From an uncultured Methanosarcinales archaeon (GTDB lineage: Archaea > Halobacteriota > Methanosarcinia > Methanotrichales > Methanotrichaceae), in the NCBI GenBank assembly GCA_903871465.1, contig CAIQHB010000058.1, positions 1-35,066 on the forward strand: a stretch of DNA of 35,066 nucleotides, in the 5' to 3' direction. The first letter of the stretch is position 1. The number at the start of each line of letters is the position of its first letter. The position numbers were made by a program, and so were the translations under genes. This document shows, in pieces, positions 26,691 to 35,034 of the stretch. Under the pieces are notes generated by a model. The model searched no databases and was not told the DNA's origin. It saw only the letters and a program-made list of their open reading frames with translations.

Positions 26691-27556
26691 TCGAACTGAC
26701 AACGATAATTGATGGAAAAGCGTTGGCCTCAGACGTCGAAGTCGATGCAAGAGAGAGAGCAAAGAAGCTGGCAAAACGAGGAATTGTACCGGGTCTGGCT
26801 ACGGTTCTGGTGGGGGAGAATCCGGCTTCACAGATGTACATCCGGCTCAAGCATTCCGCCTGTTCCCGGGTAGGCATCCGCTCCGAGAACGTGGTCCTTC
26901 CCCCGGAAAGTACAGAGATTGATCTCATCGCCAGGATCCAGGAGCTCAACTCGAGGTCCGACATAAACGGCATACTCCTGCAGCTGCCTCTGCCTCGGGG
27001 CCTGAGCCCTCAAAGGGCCATGATGACCATTCGACCTGAGAAGGATGTGGACGGATTCCATCCTCAGAATATGGGCGCGCTGCTTCTCGGAGTTGAGTTG
27101 CTGGTGCCCTGCACGCCGCTGGGCATCATCTACGCTCTGGAGCGTCTGGGGAAGAAGCTGGAGGGAGCCGAGGTCGTGATCGTGGGCCACAGCAATGTAG
27201 TGGGCAAACCTCTGGCAGCCATGATGCTCAATCGCAATGCTACGGTTCAGGTCTGTCATGTCTTCACCGGAGATCTGGCCAGGCACACGCGCGATGCCGA
27301 GATATTAGTAGTGGCGGCAGGAGTTCCGGGGCTCATCAAGAAGGAGATGGTGAAATCCGGTGCTTATGTCTTTGATGTGGGCATCAACCGCGTGGGAGAT
27401 AAGACTGTGGGCGACGTGGACTTCGATAAAGTGTCGGAGGTAGCAGCGGCTATAACGCCCGTACCGGGAGGCGTCGGGCCGCTCACTGTAGCCATGCTGC
27501 TTCGCCAGACTCTGCAGGCGACCGAGAATCAGAATCAGAACAATCCGACGGATTAG
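26687..27556 (+). CDS. folD: Bifunctional methylene-THF dehydrogenase/cyclohydrolase
   Basis: FolD oxidises methylene-tetrahydrofolate to methenyl- and then formyl-tetrahydrofolate for purine and formyl-group supply. The 289 residues show the catalytic YIRLK (Tyr and Lys three apart), the substrate-binding [13 protein letters not shown], the NAD(P)-binding [14 protein letters not shown] and [15 protein letters not shown]. Start GTG overlaps the glyA stop by four bases. The last eleven residues are rich in Gln and Asn and may be unstructured. Confidence 0.95.
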   Translation: MIELTTIIDGKALASDVEVDARERAKKLAKRGIVPGLATVLVGENPASQMYIRLKHSACSRVGIRSENVVLPPESTEIDLIARIQELNSRSDINGILLQLPLPRGLSPQRAMMTIRPEKDVDGFHPQNMGALLLGVELLVPCTPLGIIYALERLGKKLEGAEVVIVGHSNVVGKPLAAMMLNRNATVQVCHVFTGDLARHTRDAEILVVAAGVPGLIKKEMVKSGAYVFDVGINRVGDKTVGDVDFDKVSEVAAAITPVPGGVGPLTVAMLLRQTLQATENQNQNNPTD

Positions 27557-27582
27557 TAAAAGAGAAGCAGAAGGTCTTGAAG

Positions 27583-28179
27583 ATGTCCCTGATCATTGCG
27601 CTGGCAGGAAGCCGGGAGGCGGTAATCGGAGGCGACAGGCGCTGCATCACTTTTTCGGGCAGCTGCCAAAAGCTAGAAGACGAGCTCTACGGTGGCCGGA
27701 TCAAGAATGATGAGGCCCTGCAGGCCAGAGCCGCAGAGCTGGGAGCCACTTTGCAGGTCTCGGATGAAAAAGAGAAGGTCTGGAGGATCGGTGATTTGCT
27801 GGTGGGTGAGGTCACAGAACTGTCCAGACGGCAAGAGCGACGCAGGAGGATCTATCTTGCACCAGGAGCCAGCCTGGAAGTAGACATCACAGGCCGCGAG
27901 GCCCGGATCAGAGCCCGCGGTGGCGTAGGATGCGTGGTTTTTGGAAACCGATTCACACAGGAGCTTGCCGGATCAAGCGTCGCCCGGGCCGGAGGAAGGG
28001 TGAATGAGGACCTCATAAAGAGCATCTTTGTAGAGGCCGGGGACAGGACGGCCTCGGTGAGTCGCCAGCACATGATCCTGAAGAGCGACAAAATGCCCTC
28101 GGACCCAAATGGGGCTCTGCAAAAAGCGCTGGAGGTGGACTGCCAGAAGAGCGGTTGGAGGCTATGCGATCCGCAGTGA
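27583..28179 (+). CDS. DUF2121 family protein
   Basis: The 198-residue protein begins MSLIIALAGSREAVIGGDRR and continues with DELYGGRIKNDEAL, the hallmark of archaeal DUF2121. The N-terminal part recalls proteasome-like Ntn-hydrolase folds (a strand followed by GDRR), but no N-terminal nucleophile residue is obvious. ATG 27583 is preferred over TTG 27577 because it starts the conserved sequence. It lies 26 bases after folD, and the mobA-like gene overlaps its end by 16 bases. The function is unknown. Confidence 0.8.
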   Translation: MSLIIALAGSREAVIGGDRRCITFSGSCQKLEDELYGGRIKNDEALQARAAELGATLQVSDEKEKVWRIGDLLVGEVTELSRRQERRRRIYLAPGASLEVDITGREARIRARGGVGCVVFGNRFTQELAGSSVARAGGRVNEDLIKSIFVEAGDRTASVSRQHMILKSDKMPSDPNGALQKALEVDCQKSGWRLCDPQ

Positions 28180-28865
28180 TACTGGCGGGGGGCAGCAGCC
28201 TTCGACTGGGCGCGGAAAAGTCGCTCCTGGCGTTTGACGATAAGCCGCTCATCTGCTGGACTGTAGAGATTCTCTCCCAGGCAACGGATGAAGTGATAAT
28301 AGTTGCCAGAGACCGTAGACATGCAGAGAGCCTGGAGAGGATCATTTTCGAATCGAATGCTGATGCAGGATCAAATCCGCCTCCAAAAGCCTTCTTCACC
28401 TGGGATAGCATCCCTGGATTTGGGCCGGTGGCGGGCCTGGAAGCCGGTATGAGACGCGCCAGGGGTAGGCTTGCATTTGCCACCGGATGCGATTTGCCGT
28501 TCTTGAAATTGGAAGTGATCGACAGGCTCTATGAGCTGGCGGATGAATTGTCTGATGATTCGGTTGCGTATGAAGCCGCCGTTCCTGTGCAGCCCAATGG
28601 ATTTTTCGAGCCGCTTCACTCGGTTTATGATCGAGAGAAGATGCAGATCGCATGCATTAGGGCGCTGGAAAATGGAGAACGGAGAATTCACGTTCCACTG
28701 CAGGAGCTCTGCGTCAACCGCGTCCCTGTAGATCAGCTTCGGCCGCTTGACCCCGATCTTCTCAGCTTCTTCAACCTGAACACGAGAAAGGACCTGGAAA
28801 CGGCCCTGGCGCTCTGGCCGGATCACAGGTCGAAAGGCTTGCTTAGCCGCACCGAGAGCTTTTGA
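28164..28865 (+). CDS. mobA: MobA-like molybdenum cofactor guanylyltransferase
   Basis: This enzyme probably adds GMP to molybdopterin (or tungstopterin), making the dinucleotide cofactor used by formylmethanofuran or formate dehydrogenases. The 233-residue protein has the nucleotidyltransferase signature LAGGSSLRLGAEK (7-19), a metal-binding GCDLPFL and the PVQPNGFFEPLHSVY substrate region. ATG 28164 is chosen over TTG 28155. It overlaps the DUF2121 gene, so it is in the glyA-folD-DUF2121 operon. Other NTP-transferase roles cannot be excluded. Confidence 0.82.
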   Translation: MRSAVILAGGSSLRLGAEKSLLAFDDKPLICWTVEILSQATDEVIIVARDRRHAESLERIIFESNADAGSNPPPKAFFTWDSIPGFGPVAGLEAGMRRARGRLAFATGCDLPFLKLEVIDRLYELADELSDDSVAYEAAVPVQPNGFFEPLHSVYDREKMQIACIRALENGERRIHVPLQELCVNRVPVDQLRPLDPDLLSFFNLNTRKDLETALALWPDHRSKGLLSRTESF

Positions 28866-28998
28866 CGGGCATCAAGCGTAAAACAGCATTAATTCAATCG
28901 ATGTCAGGCAGGCCGAAATGTCGGCTGATCCTGGAATGGATAATGGCTGTTTGAGACATCCTGGAATCAGCCGCATGTCATCCTTCGCCCACTAACCT

Positions 28999-31440
28999 TT
29001 AAGAGCGGCCTCTCTTGATGGAACTCGCCATCGAACGCAAGCGCATCTTCGGTTTGAATACTGGAGCTGCAGCCAGAAGTCCACGATCTTCTGATAGACC
29101 TCTTTCAGATTCTTCAACCACACATCGCAACCAGAAGCTGCCTTCATCATCGGTCTCTATCCCATGGATCTCGCGCTCGAAACCCGGGAAGCGGAGGTTG
29201 AACTTCTCGAGCGCTAACAGGAATTTGACATGAGGACCTTTCACCTTAAGGGGCTCGCCTGGCATCAGTATGGGTATTCCGGGAGGATAGGGCACAAGCA
29301 TGTGTCCAGCGATCCGATCAGCGGCCATCACCGAGATCTTTACCCTCTCAGTCTTGTAGCGTACCAGCATCTGGTACGTCTCTGCCGACGAGTACTCCGC
29401 TTGGGGAATGTCGTCGCAGGCTTCATTGAGAAGGCCAGGTAATTCCAGATCACACATTGCAGAATGCATACCCTGGCAAAGCTCCTTGAGTGTCATTATC
29501 GGCTGACCGTCTGAATCCCAACCATATCTGTCTGGATATTTTTCAGCAAGCTCAGGCAGCACTTCTGCAACGCTAGCACCGCCATCGTACAGGCGCTTGA
29601 ACTCGAGAAGCGCCTCGATGAGGGTTCCCCACTTGCCTTTGCTGGTCCCGACAGAAAAGAGCACCAACACTGTGTAATCTCCCGTCCTTGCGATCTCAAT
29701 GCGTCGTGAGTCCAGGAAGCGGGTGAGGATGGTGCCAGGAATGCCCAATTCAGAGATGTGACCCTGAGAATCCATGCCAGGACAGAGAATGGTCACCTTT
29801 GTGGGGTCGAGCATGCAGTAGCCGTCTCCAGACAGGTCTTCCTTCTTGAATCCGTGCCATGAATCTCCAGGCATCAGCGCCCAGCATGATGGCAAGTTTG
29901 CCAGAAGATCATCCGGGGCATCCACAAAGTCGTAGTGGTGCTTTGGCGGCTTTGGATCGGTTATCCTTTCAGGCTGGTAGCAGCTGAAGAACCATTTATC
30001 CTTATTGTCGCTGGCCATGATGCGATTTGCAACAGAGGCAATGGCTTTTCGCAGGCCTATAGCATCCCTGACGGTCTCGTCCATCATCGTTCGTCCGGCG
30101 GGCTCGTCCATCATAGATGTAGCCACATCAATAGAGGCGATCATGGGATAGAAGGGTGATGTGGTGCCGTGCATCATGAATGCCTCATTGAATTGGTCGT
30201 GATCCAGTCTTGCCCGGGACTCATTGACCTTGACGTGGATCATTGAGGCCATTGAGAAGGCCGGCAGCATCTTGTGCGTTGACTGCACTGCGAATAGTGT
30301 CGGAAGATCTGCCTTATCCTCCAGGCCCATAGCAAATCGGCCACAATAGAGGGGATGGAACTTGGCATAGGCGTACCAGGCCTCGTCGAAGTGGACACGA
30401 GGAACGCTTTTGGAGAGGTTGTCCACTACTGCATTGACATCATAGCAGAAGCCGTCATAAGTGCAATTGGTCACCACAGCGTACGAAGGCTCTAATGAGA
30501 CTGCACCTTCTTTGAGCTTGCTCCTATCAATCAGCTGTTTGATGTAGTCCGGCTCGAAGTATCTGAGAGGGATGAGCCCGATCATGCCAAAGCTGTTGCG
30601 AGTTGGCTTCAGGTAGACGGCCCTTGCCCTGCTGATGGTCAGGCCATGGTTGAGCGACTTGTGACAGTTGCGGTCGGCCACAACCATCTCCTCTGCGCCT
30701 ATTGCACCCTGGCAGACTATTCGGTTTGAGGTCGACGACCCGCCAAGCACATAGAAGGTCCATTGAGCGCCAAAGATGCGGGCTGCATTGCATTCAGACT
30801 CATTTGAAGGGCCTATATGCTCGAGCCAGTCCCCCATCTGCGAAGTTGAGATCCCTATGTCGGCGCGCATGATGTTCTCGCCAAAGAACCTGTGAAACTC
30901 CATGCCCACAGGATGCTTGAGGTATGCCACGCCACCCATATGACCTGGCGCATCCCAGCTGTAGGCTGCGTCCTCAGTGAACTTTTTGAGCTCTCTGAAG
31001 TAAGGTGGCAGAAGGCCCTCGTAATAGCGTCTGGAGGCAAAGTCCACCCTGCCAGCTATGAAGTCAGGCGTGTCCTGGCCCAGGTAGATGTACTCGTGCA
31101 CCTCCTTAACAACATCCAGAGGAATATCCTGTAGCTGTGTCTTATCGGCGATGAGGAATATGGGTAGCCTTCTATCCATATCCCTGATAGCGCAGATTAT
31201 ATCTTCAGCAGCCCTCTGACAGAAGCTGCCGCCTCCTGGCAGGTCCCAATCCAGTAAGACGCATCCAAAGCCATGGTAGGATTTGACCAGGCTTTTTCCA
31301 TCGCCTGGAGTGGTAGCTATAAGAGTCTGATACCCCAGGCTTTTGATAGCCTCATCCAATCGGTTCATTGCCAGAATAGAGGCAGACCCTGCATCTTCAC
31401 TCCCACCGGAGATGATCAAAATCGAAAGTTTATGCGACAT
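28999..31440 (-). CDS. Orn/Lys/Arg decarboxylase, class I PLP type
   Basis: The 813 residues fit the large, bacterial-type basic amino acid decarboxylases (AdiA, LdcI, SpeF). There is an N-terminal response-regulator-like wing (about 1-130, with LIISGG and VLLDWDLPGG), then the aminotransferase-fold core with DAPGHMGG, VVADRNCHKSLNH, HFDEAWYAYAKFHP and the PLP lysine Lys390 in STHKMLPAFS. The C-terminal domain contains VPYPPGIPILMPGE, typical of the family. It produces agmatine, cadaverine or putrescine; the substrate is not decidable by eye. It follows the C69 peptidase by 12 bases, so the two form an operon. Confidence 0.92.
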   Translation of the reverse strand: MSHKLSILIISGGSEDAGSASILAMNRLDEAIKSLGYQTLIATTPGDGKSLVKSYHGFGCVLLDWDLPGGGSFCQRAAEDIICAIRDMDRRLPIFLIADKTQLQDIPLDVVKEVHEYIYLGQDTPDFIAGRVDFASRRYYEGLLPPYFRELKKFTEDAAYSWDAPGHMGGVAYLKHPVGMEFHRFFGENIMRADIGISTSQMGDWLEHIGPSNESECNAARIFGAQWTFYVLGGSSTSNRIVCQGAIGAEEMVVADRNCHKSLNHGLTISRARAVYLKPTRNSFGMIGLIPLRYFEPDYIKQLIDRSKLKEGAVSLEPSYAVVTNCTYDGFCYDVNAVVDNLSKSVPRVHFDEAWYAYAKFHPLYCGRFAMGLEDKADLPTLFAVQSTHKMLPAFSMASMIHVKVNESRARLDHDQFNEAFMMHGTTSPFYPMIASIDVATSMMDEPAGRTMMDETVRDAIGLRKAIASVANRIMASDNKDKWFFSCYQPERITDPKPPKHHYDFVDAPDDLLANLPSCWALMPGDSWHGFKKEDLSGDGYCMLDPTKVTILCPGMDSQGHISELGIPGTILTRFLDSRRIEIARTGDYTVLVLFSVGTSKGKWGTLIEALLEFKRLYDGGASVAEVLPELAEKYPDRYGWDSDGQPIMTLKELCQGMHSAMCDLELPGLLNEACDDIPQAEYSSAETYQMLVRYKTERVKISVMAADRIAGHMLVPYPPGIPILMPGEPLKVKGPHVKFLLALEKFNLRFPGFEREIHGIETDDEGSFWLRCVVEESERGLSEDRGLLAAAPVFKPKMRLRSMASSIKRGRS

Positions 31441-31452
31441 TATCTTTCACCT

Positions 31453-33276
31453 CTACTGTTCCCTCAAAGTCGTCATCGGCTCTTTCCTGACCATCTCTCG
31501 CTGACAGGTCTGGTGCTCTTTTATGTATTCCAATTCAGAGCCGGGCTCTGTCATCTCAGTCTTGCCGACATATCGGACACATCCTACTTCCTGAAGCTCT
31601 TGGTACTGGTATATTCTGGGGCCATACTGGTATCCTACCTTGCCCAGCCATTCTTCGGGATAACCTTGCTTTGTGCTCGAAATCACCCCGTTCTGGACTT
31701 CATTGACCAATCCGTTGCTGTATTTCACTATGAGCGAGTCAGAGAGATTCCACCAGCGGCTGATGACTGACAGGGCATTTCTGCTGCTGTAATCGGTCAG
31801 GAGCTTGCCGCAGGCTTTGCTTCCCTTGGACTCGTAGATGTTCCTGGCCGTCTCTTCTATCTCCGTCTGCTTGAAGAGCTCCTCCTCTTCAATCCTGCAC
31901 TGCTCTGACCTTATGTCCTTGATCATGTGGCAGTAACGAAGCATTGCCCAGTTGGCGACGAAGTTGAAGGCCCACCAGGCGGATTTGCGGTCGAAGATGG
32001 ACCTTCTTCCACAATTGAGCTCTGCAGGGAGCGAGTCTGCTCCTGCATAGACAGGAATGTAGCAGGTCTCAGAAGGCTGGGCAAATCCGAACCAACATAT
32101 CCCGCCAACTGGATCTGGAAGCCGGCTCCGTCCCTGTGTGACATAGCTGTAGCTGCAGAATATGGCAGATACCGGCCTCGGCCATGAACCTGGTTTGATC
32201 TCTCCTGGCAAGAAGGCCTCATGCGAATCGAATTGTCCATCATCGCGGTAAGGGTTGCCATAGGGACCAGCCGCAAGGCCCGTGGTCAGATCAAAAACAG
32301 TTCCCTCATAATGATCCCTGAAGATCTGGAAGGTATCTTTGGCCGTCAGCTTCTGGTCCGGCACCAGAGAAAAGGGATAGTCGCGTGACCAGCTGTCCTT
32401 GACGTAGGGGCTGAAGCTTTTGGACGGAGACAGGCGGCGGTAGACGCTCCACAAGCGGGCGAGAGAGTAGTAGGGGTGGGAGTACTCTCCTGTTGAGAAT
32501 GTATACAGCCAGTCGAGCATGCCTTTTCCATCCCACCATCCCTTGGAAATAGCAACATCATGAAGCTTGCAGGAATAAAGCATATCAGGATCTTTGGTAT
32601 CCACATCTCTTATCCGGAATGTGTTTGAAGCCACGAAGACCTGGCCATCCGGCACTTTCTTTGCCACCCAGAGGCCTTTGCAACCATCCACTGTGCAACC
32701 GCACATCTCCAATACCCAGGCTTCCCTCGGGTCAGCAAAGATGAGAGTCTCGCCCGTGCCATATACGCCGAACTGATCTATCAGCCTTCCAACCAGCTCT
32801 ACAGCCTCCCTGGCTTGAGTGCACCTCTCCAGGGCGATGTTGGAGAGCTCAGAGCTGTAGAAGATCCGCTCTGCAGGAACATAATCTGGCTGCATCTTGG
32901 CAAAGTCAGTGCACTCCGAGCACATGAGCTGGTGCTCGTTCATTATGCCATAGCTTCCAGTCAGATAGCCGTATGTATGGTTGACCTCGTCAATGTATGA
33001 TACAACGTGATCGGTCTTACCGCCGCCTGACTGATCGTCTGAGCCTGAGTTAGGATCATAGTGGACCGTGCGCTTGGCACCCTGCAGGTGGTCAGCAGCT
33101 GGAATGTAAACGAGCTTGTTCCCCTCATCTGATAGCTCATGGCCGACAACGCATGGACCGAATCCATCGTTAGTATGACCGGTGAACATCGATCCCTCGG
33201 CGCAGGCTCCGGGCGTCACAGCGAATATTGTGCACCCGTGATTCTTCTCCCTCAAGGGCGGATTCTCTTTAGCCAT
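31453..33276 (-). CDS. C69-family dipeptidase
   Basis: This N-terminal-nucleophile peptidase of family C69 (PepD-like) has 607 residues. The likely nucleophile is Cys15 in HGCTIFAVTPGACAEGSMFT, which becomes the new N-terminus after processing. It is followed by GHTNDG. Later YGTGETLIFADPREAWVLEM, PYYSLARLWSVYR and YEGTVFDLTTGLAAGPYGNP are typical of the family. There is no signal peptide, so it acts in the cytoplasm. ATG 33276 is chosen because a TATA-like stretch (33291-33306) lies about 22 bases upstream; ATG 33288 adds four residues. Many Cys and Trp occur. The downstream decarboxylase gene suggests it feeds basic amino acids from dipeptides into decarboxylation. Confidence 0.88.
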   Translation of the reverse strand: MAKENPPLREKNHGCTIFAVTPGACAEGSMFTGHTNDGFGPCVVGHELSDEGNKLVYIPAADHLQGAKRTVHYDPNSGSDDQSGGGKTDHVVSYIDEVNHTYGYLTGSYGIMNEHQLMCSECTDFAKMQPDYVPAERIFYSSELSNIALERCTQAREAVELVGRLIDQFGVYGTGETLIFADPREAWVLEMCGCTVDGCKGLWVAKKVPDGQVFVASNTFRIRDVDTKDPDMLYSCKLHDVAISKGWWDGKGMLDWLYTFSTGEYSHPYYSLARLWSVYRRLSPSKSFSPYVKDSWSRDYPFSLVPDQKLTAKDTFQIFRDHYEGTVFDLTTGLAAGPYGNPYRDDGQFDSHEAFLPGEIKPGSWPRPVSAIFCSYSYVTQGRSRLPDPVGGICWFGFAQPSETCYIPVYAGADSLPAELNCGRRSIFDRKSAWWAFNFVANWAMLRYCHMIKDIRSEQCRIEEEELFKQTEIEETARNIYESKGSKACGKLLTDYSSRNALSVISRWWNLSDSLIVKYSNGLVNEVQNGVISSTKQGYPEEWLGKVGYQYGPRIYQYQELQEVGCVRYVGKTEMTEPGSELEYIKEHQTCQREMVRKEPMTTLREQ

Positions 33277-33290
33277 AGATATGCACATTG

Positions 33291-33306
33291 CATAAATACA
33301 TATTAA
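33291..33306 (-). promoter_or_regulatory. TATA box of peptidase-decarboxylase operon
   Basis: On the minus strand TTAATATGTATTTATG precedes the peptidase start by about 22 bases to its centre, so transcription should start at or near the ATG at 33276. Confidence 0.45.
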
Positions 33307-33353
33307 GTTTTTGGATATATCAATCTAATTATTTCCTCACGGATTTTTGCAGT

Positions 33354-33774
33354 AGGAGAATAAAGCTTTGCTCGAACTTACACTAGAAAAATATGTCAAA
33401 TCGAGTTCACAGGAAGCCTCTTTTAGTAGCATTGAATCGCGAAGACCGTTGTTGCATCGTGTTTATAGATTTGCGCTGAAGGCAAGAAATCGATTGCTCC
33501 AATTGAATTTCAAATCAGGCTACAAATTTTCCATTGCAAAACGCGGTAAACAAGGCTGAAGTGTGTGTTATACTATCGAAAGAACCCTAGGTGAATTGGA
33601 CTCATTTTAATTCAAAAATTTATAAATGACTCAGTTTATGACTGAGACTGCGATCACTGGGATGATTGACGACCATGATACTCGAATATGAGGGTCCTAG
33701 AGTACTACGTAACGTACTATGTTTATCTTAGGCTAGGGAAACTCTAATTCAAATAACCCACATGAAGGAGAGCC
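33354..33774 (+). mobile_element. Internally deleted ISL3 copy (MITE-like)
   Basis: This is clearly related to the element at 7039-8316. It has TTCACAGGAAGCCTCTTTTA near 33405, the zinc-finger region, a short piece with ATGACTGAGACTGCGATC, GATACTCGAATATG and GAGTACTACG. It then jumps to the last bases (TTTATCTTAGG to CCCACATGAAGG). Compared with the first copy, about 110 bases near the middle and about 740 bases of the DDE domain are missing, and no long reading frame remains. Both copies end with AGAGCC-type sequence (8316, 33774). Confidence 0.65.
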
Positions 33775-33777
33775 ATT

Positions 33778-33924
33778 TTAAGCGTAGTGTTTCAGAATTA
33801 GATAAATTATGTAGACTATCACTGCGAAGATCGCAATCCGCATTAGCCACCAGAAGGCATTCCAGAGGACAAGTGCCACAAGAACGGCCAGCAGTATCAA
33901 CACCAGATTCTTCTCGCGGCTCAT
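33778..33924 (-). CDS. Small two-span membrane protein
   Basis: The 48-residue product starts MSREKNLVLILLAVLVALVL and continues with WNAFWWLMRIAIFAVIVYII before a short charged end. Two hydrophobic helices with a turn around Trp/Arg are visible. A longer start at 33960 adds 12 residues and is less likely. A TATA-like GATTAATACC lies upstream at about 33983-33992 on the minus strand, 16 bases from the IS481 end. It is not recognised; proteins this small can be real or chance. Confidence 0.5.
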   Translation of the reverse strand: MSREKNLVLILLAVLVALVLWNAFWWLMRIAIFAVIVYIIYLILKHYA

Positions 33925-34007
33925 GGCGGGCTGCGGAAGACCCCAAATCCGACTGTGCATGGCAGCCCATAAGAGGAATAGGTATTAATCGCTTTTCCTA
34001 TCGGAAC

Positions 34008-34039
34008 TGTGTAGTCCCGAAACTCTTGACTTTATATAC
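34008..34039 (+). repeat. Left inverted repeat of IS481 element
   Basis: It matches 35035-35066 read in reverse over 32 positions: the first ten bases and the last twelve are identical. It includes the TATA box (TTTATATAC) that probably drives the transposase, whose ATG follows at 34053. Confidence 0.8.
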
Positions 34040-34052
34040 CCATCACTGGTGC

Positions 34053-35021
34053 ATGGGAAAGAAGAACAAAATCGTAAAGCTAACTTCGAAAAAAATCAGA
34101 TACATAATCCGCTACAAAACCAATAACAATAGCACCAAATCAATCGCTAAAGATCTCAAAATTAGCGAATCAACTGTAAAGCGAGTCTGGATGCATTGGA
34201 TCAGAACCAAGACGCCCCTAAACATTAGTAAATTTGGAAGAAAGAAAAAGGAATTGGATAGAGCCACAGAGGAATTGATTCTCAGAATCAACAAAGAGCA
34301 AAATCTCGGCGCAAGGCGTCTGGAGAAGATCATAAAATTCACGCACGGAAAACATATACCGCATAATGCCATCCATAAGGTGTTAATGGCTCATGGTCAG
34401 GCAAAGACAAATCCAAACAAATCAAAACGCAGGAAGCCGTGGGTTCGATGGGAGCGAGATCACAGCTTAAGCCTTGTGCATCTGGATTGGCACATCAGCA
34501 AGTGCAATGGCAAAGAGGTTTGCGTCGTTCTCGATGATAGCTCGCGGTGCATTCTTGCGGGTGGCGAATTCGATGCGGAGACAACGGAAAACAGCATCAA
34601 ACTCCTCCAGGAGGCTTTGGATAGTTTCGGGTGGCTGACATCGATTCGCGAGGTGATGACCGATCATGGGACTCAGTTCTATGCCAACAAGCGGGACAAA
34701 AATGGCAATGCTGACAGCCGATTTGAAGACTTTCTCCGGAGAAATAAAATCAGTCACATATTAGCTCCAGTTAAACGCCCTCAAGTCAATGGCAAAATTG
34801 AAAAATGGAATGATACGTACGAAAAGAATCGATCCAGGTTTGATAGTTTTGACAAATTCATGAATTGGTATAACACAGTCAGGTTCCATGAATCGCTTGA
34901 TACAAAGTGGTATCTACAGACGCCTGATATCGCATTCTGGGCCAGGCTACCAGAAGGATGCAAGTTGGGAATGTTCTTGAATCGCATGGAGACTGAATTA
35001 AATGCTAGAAAAAGAATGTAA
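34053..35021 (+). CDS. IS481-family transposase
   Basis: This DDE integrase-type transposase moves the surrounding element. The 322-residue protein starts MGKKNKIVKLTSKKIRYIIR, has a helix-turn-helix at about 27-48 (STKSIAKDLKISESTVKRVW), and the DDE triad Asp145 (LVHLDWH), Asp204 (VMTDHGTQFY) and Glu250 (RPQVNGKIEKWNDTYEKNR). The frame is open upstream to 33762, but that part lies in the ISL3 remnant and outside the inverted repeat, so ATG 34053 is correct. The frame is intact and all catalytic residues are present, so the element may be active. Confidence 0.92.
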   Translation: MGKKNKIVKLTSKKIRYIIRYKTNNNSTKSIAKDLKISESTVKRVWMHWIRTKTPLNISKFGRKKKELDRATEELILRINKEQNLGARRLEKIIKFTHGKHIPHNAIHKVLMAHGQAKTNPNKSKRRKPWVRWERDHSLSLVHLDWHISKCNGKEVCVVLDDSSRCILAGGEFDAETTENSIKLLQEALDSFGWLTSIREVMTDHGTQFYANKRDKNGNADSRFEDFLRRNKISHILAPVKRPQVNGKIEKWNDTYEKNRSRFDSFDKFMNWYNTVRFHESLDTKWYLQTPDIAFWARLPEGCKLGMFLNRMETELNARKRM

Positions 35022-35034
35022 ATATCGGAGTGGA

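Noticed and set aside
28905-28985. Repeats CGGCTGAT/ATCAGCCG and CCTGGAAT between mobA and the decarboxylase gene
   Set aside because: Only 8 bases with a loop of over 30 bases and no T-run; too weak to call a terminator or site.
33762-34052. N-terminal extension of the IS481 transposase frame
   Set aside because: It lies outside the element's inverted repeat and within the ISL3 remnant and a small membrane-protein gene.
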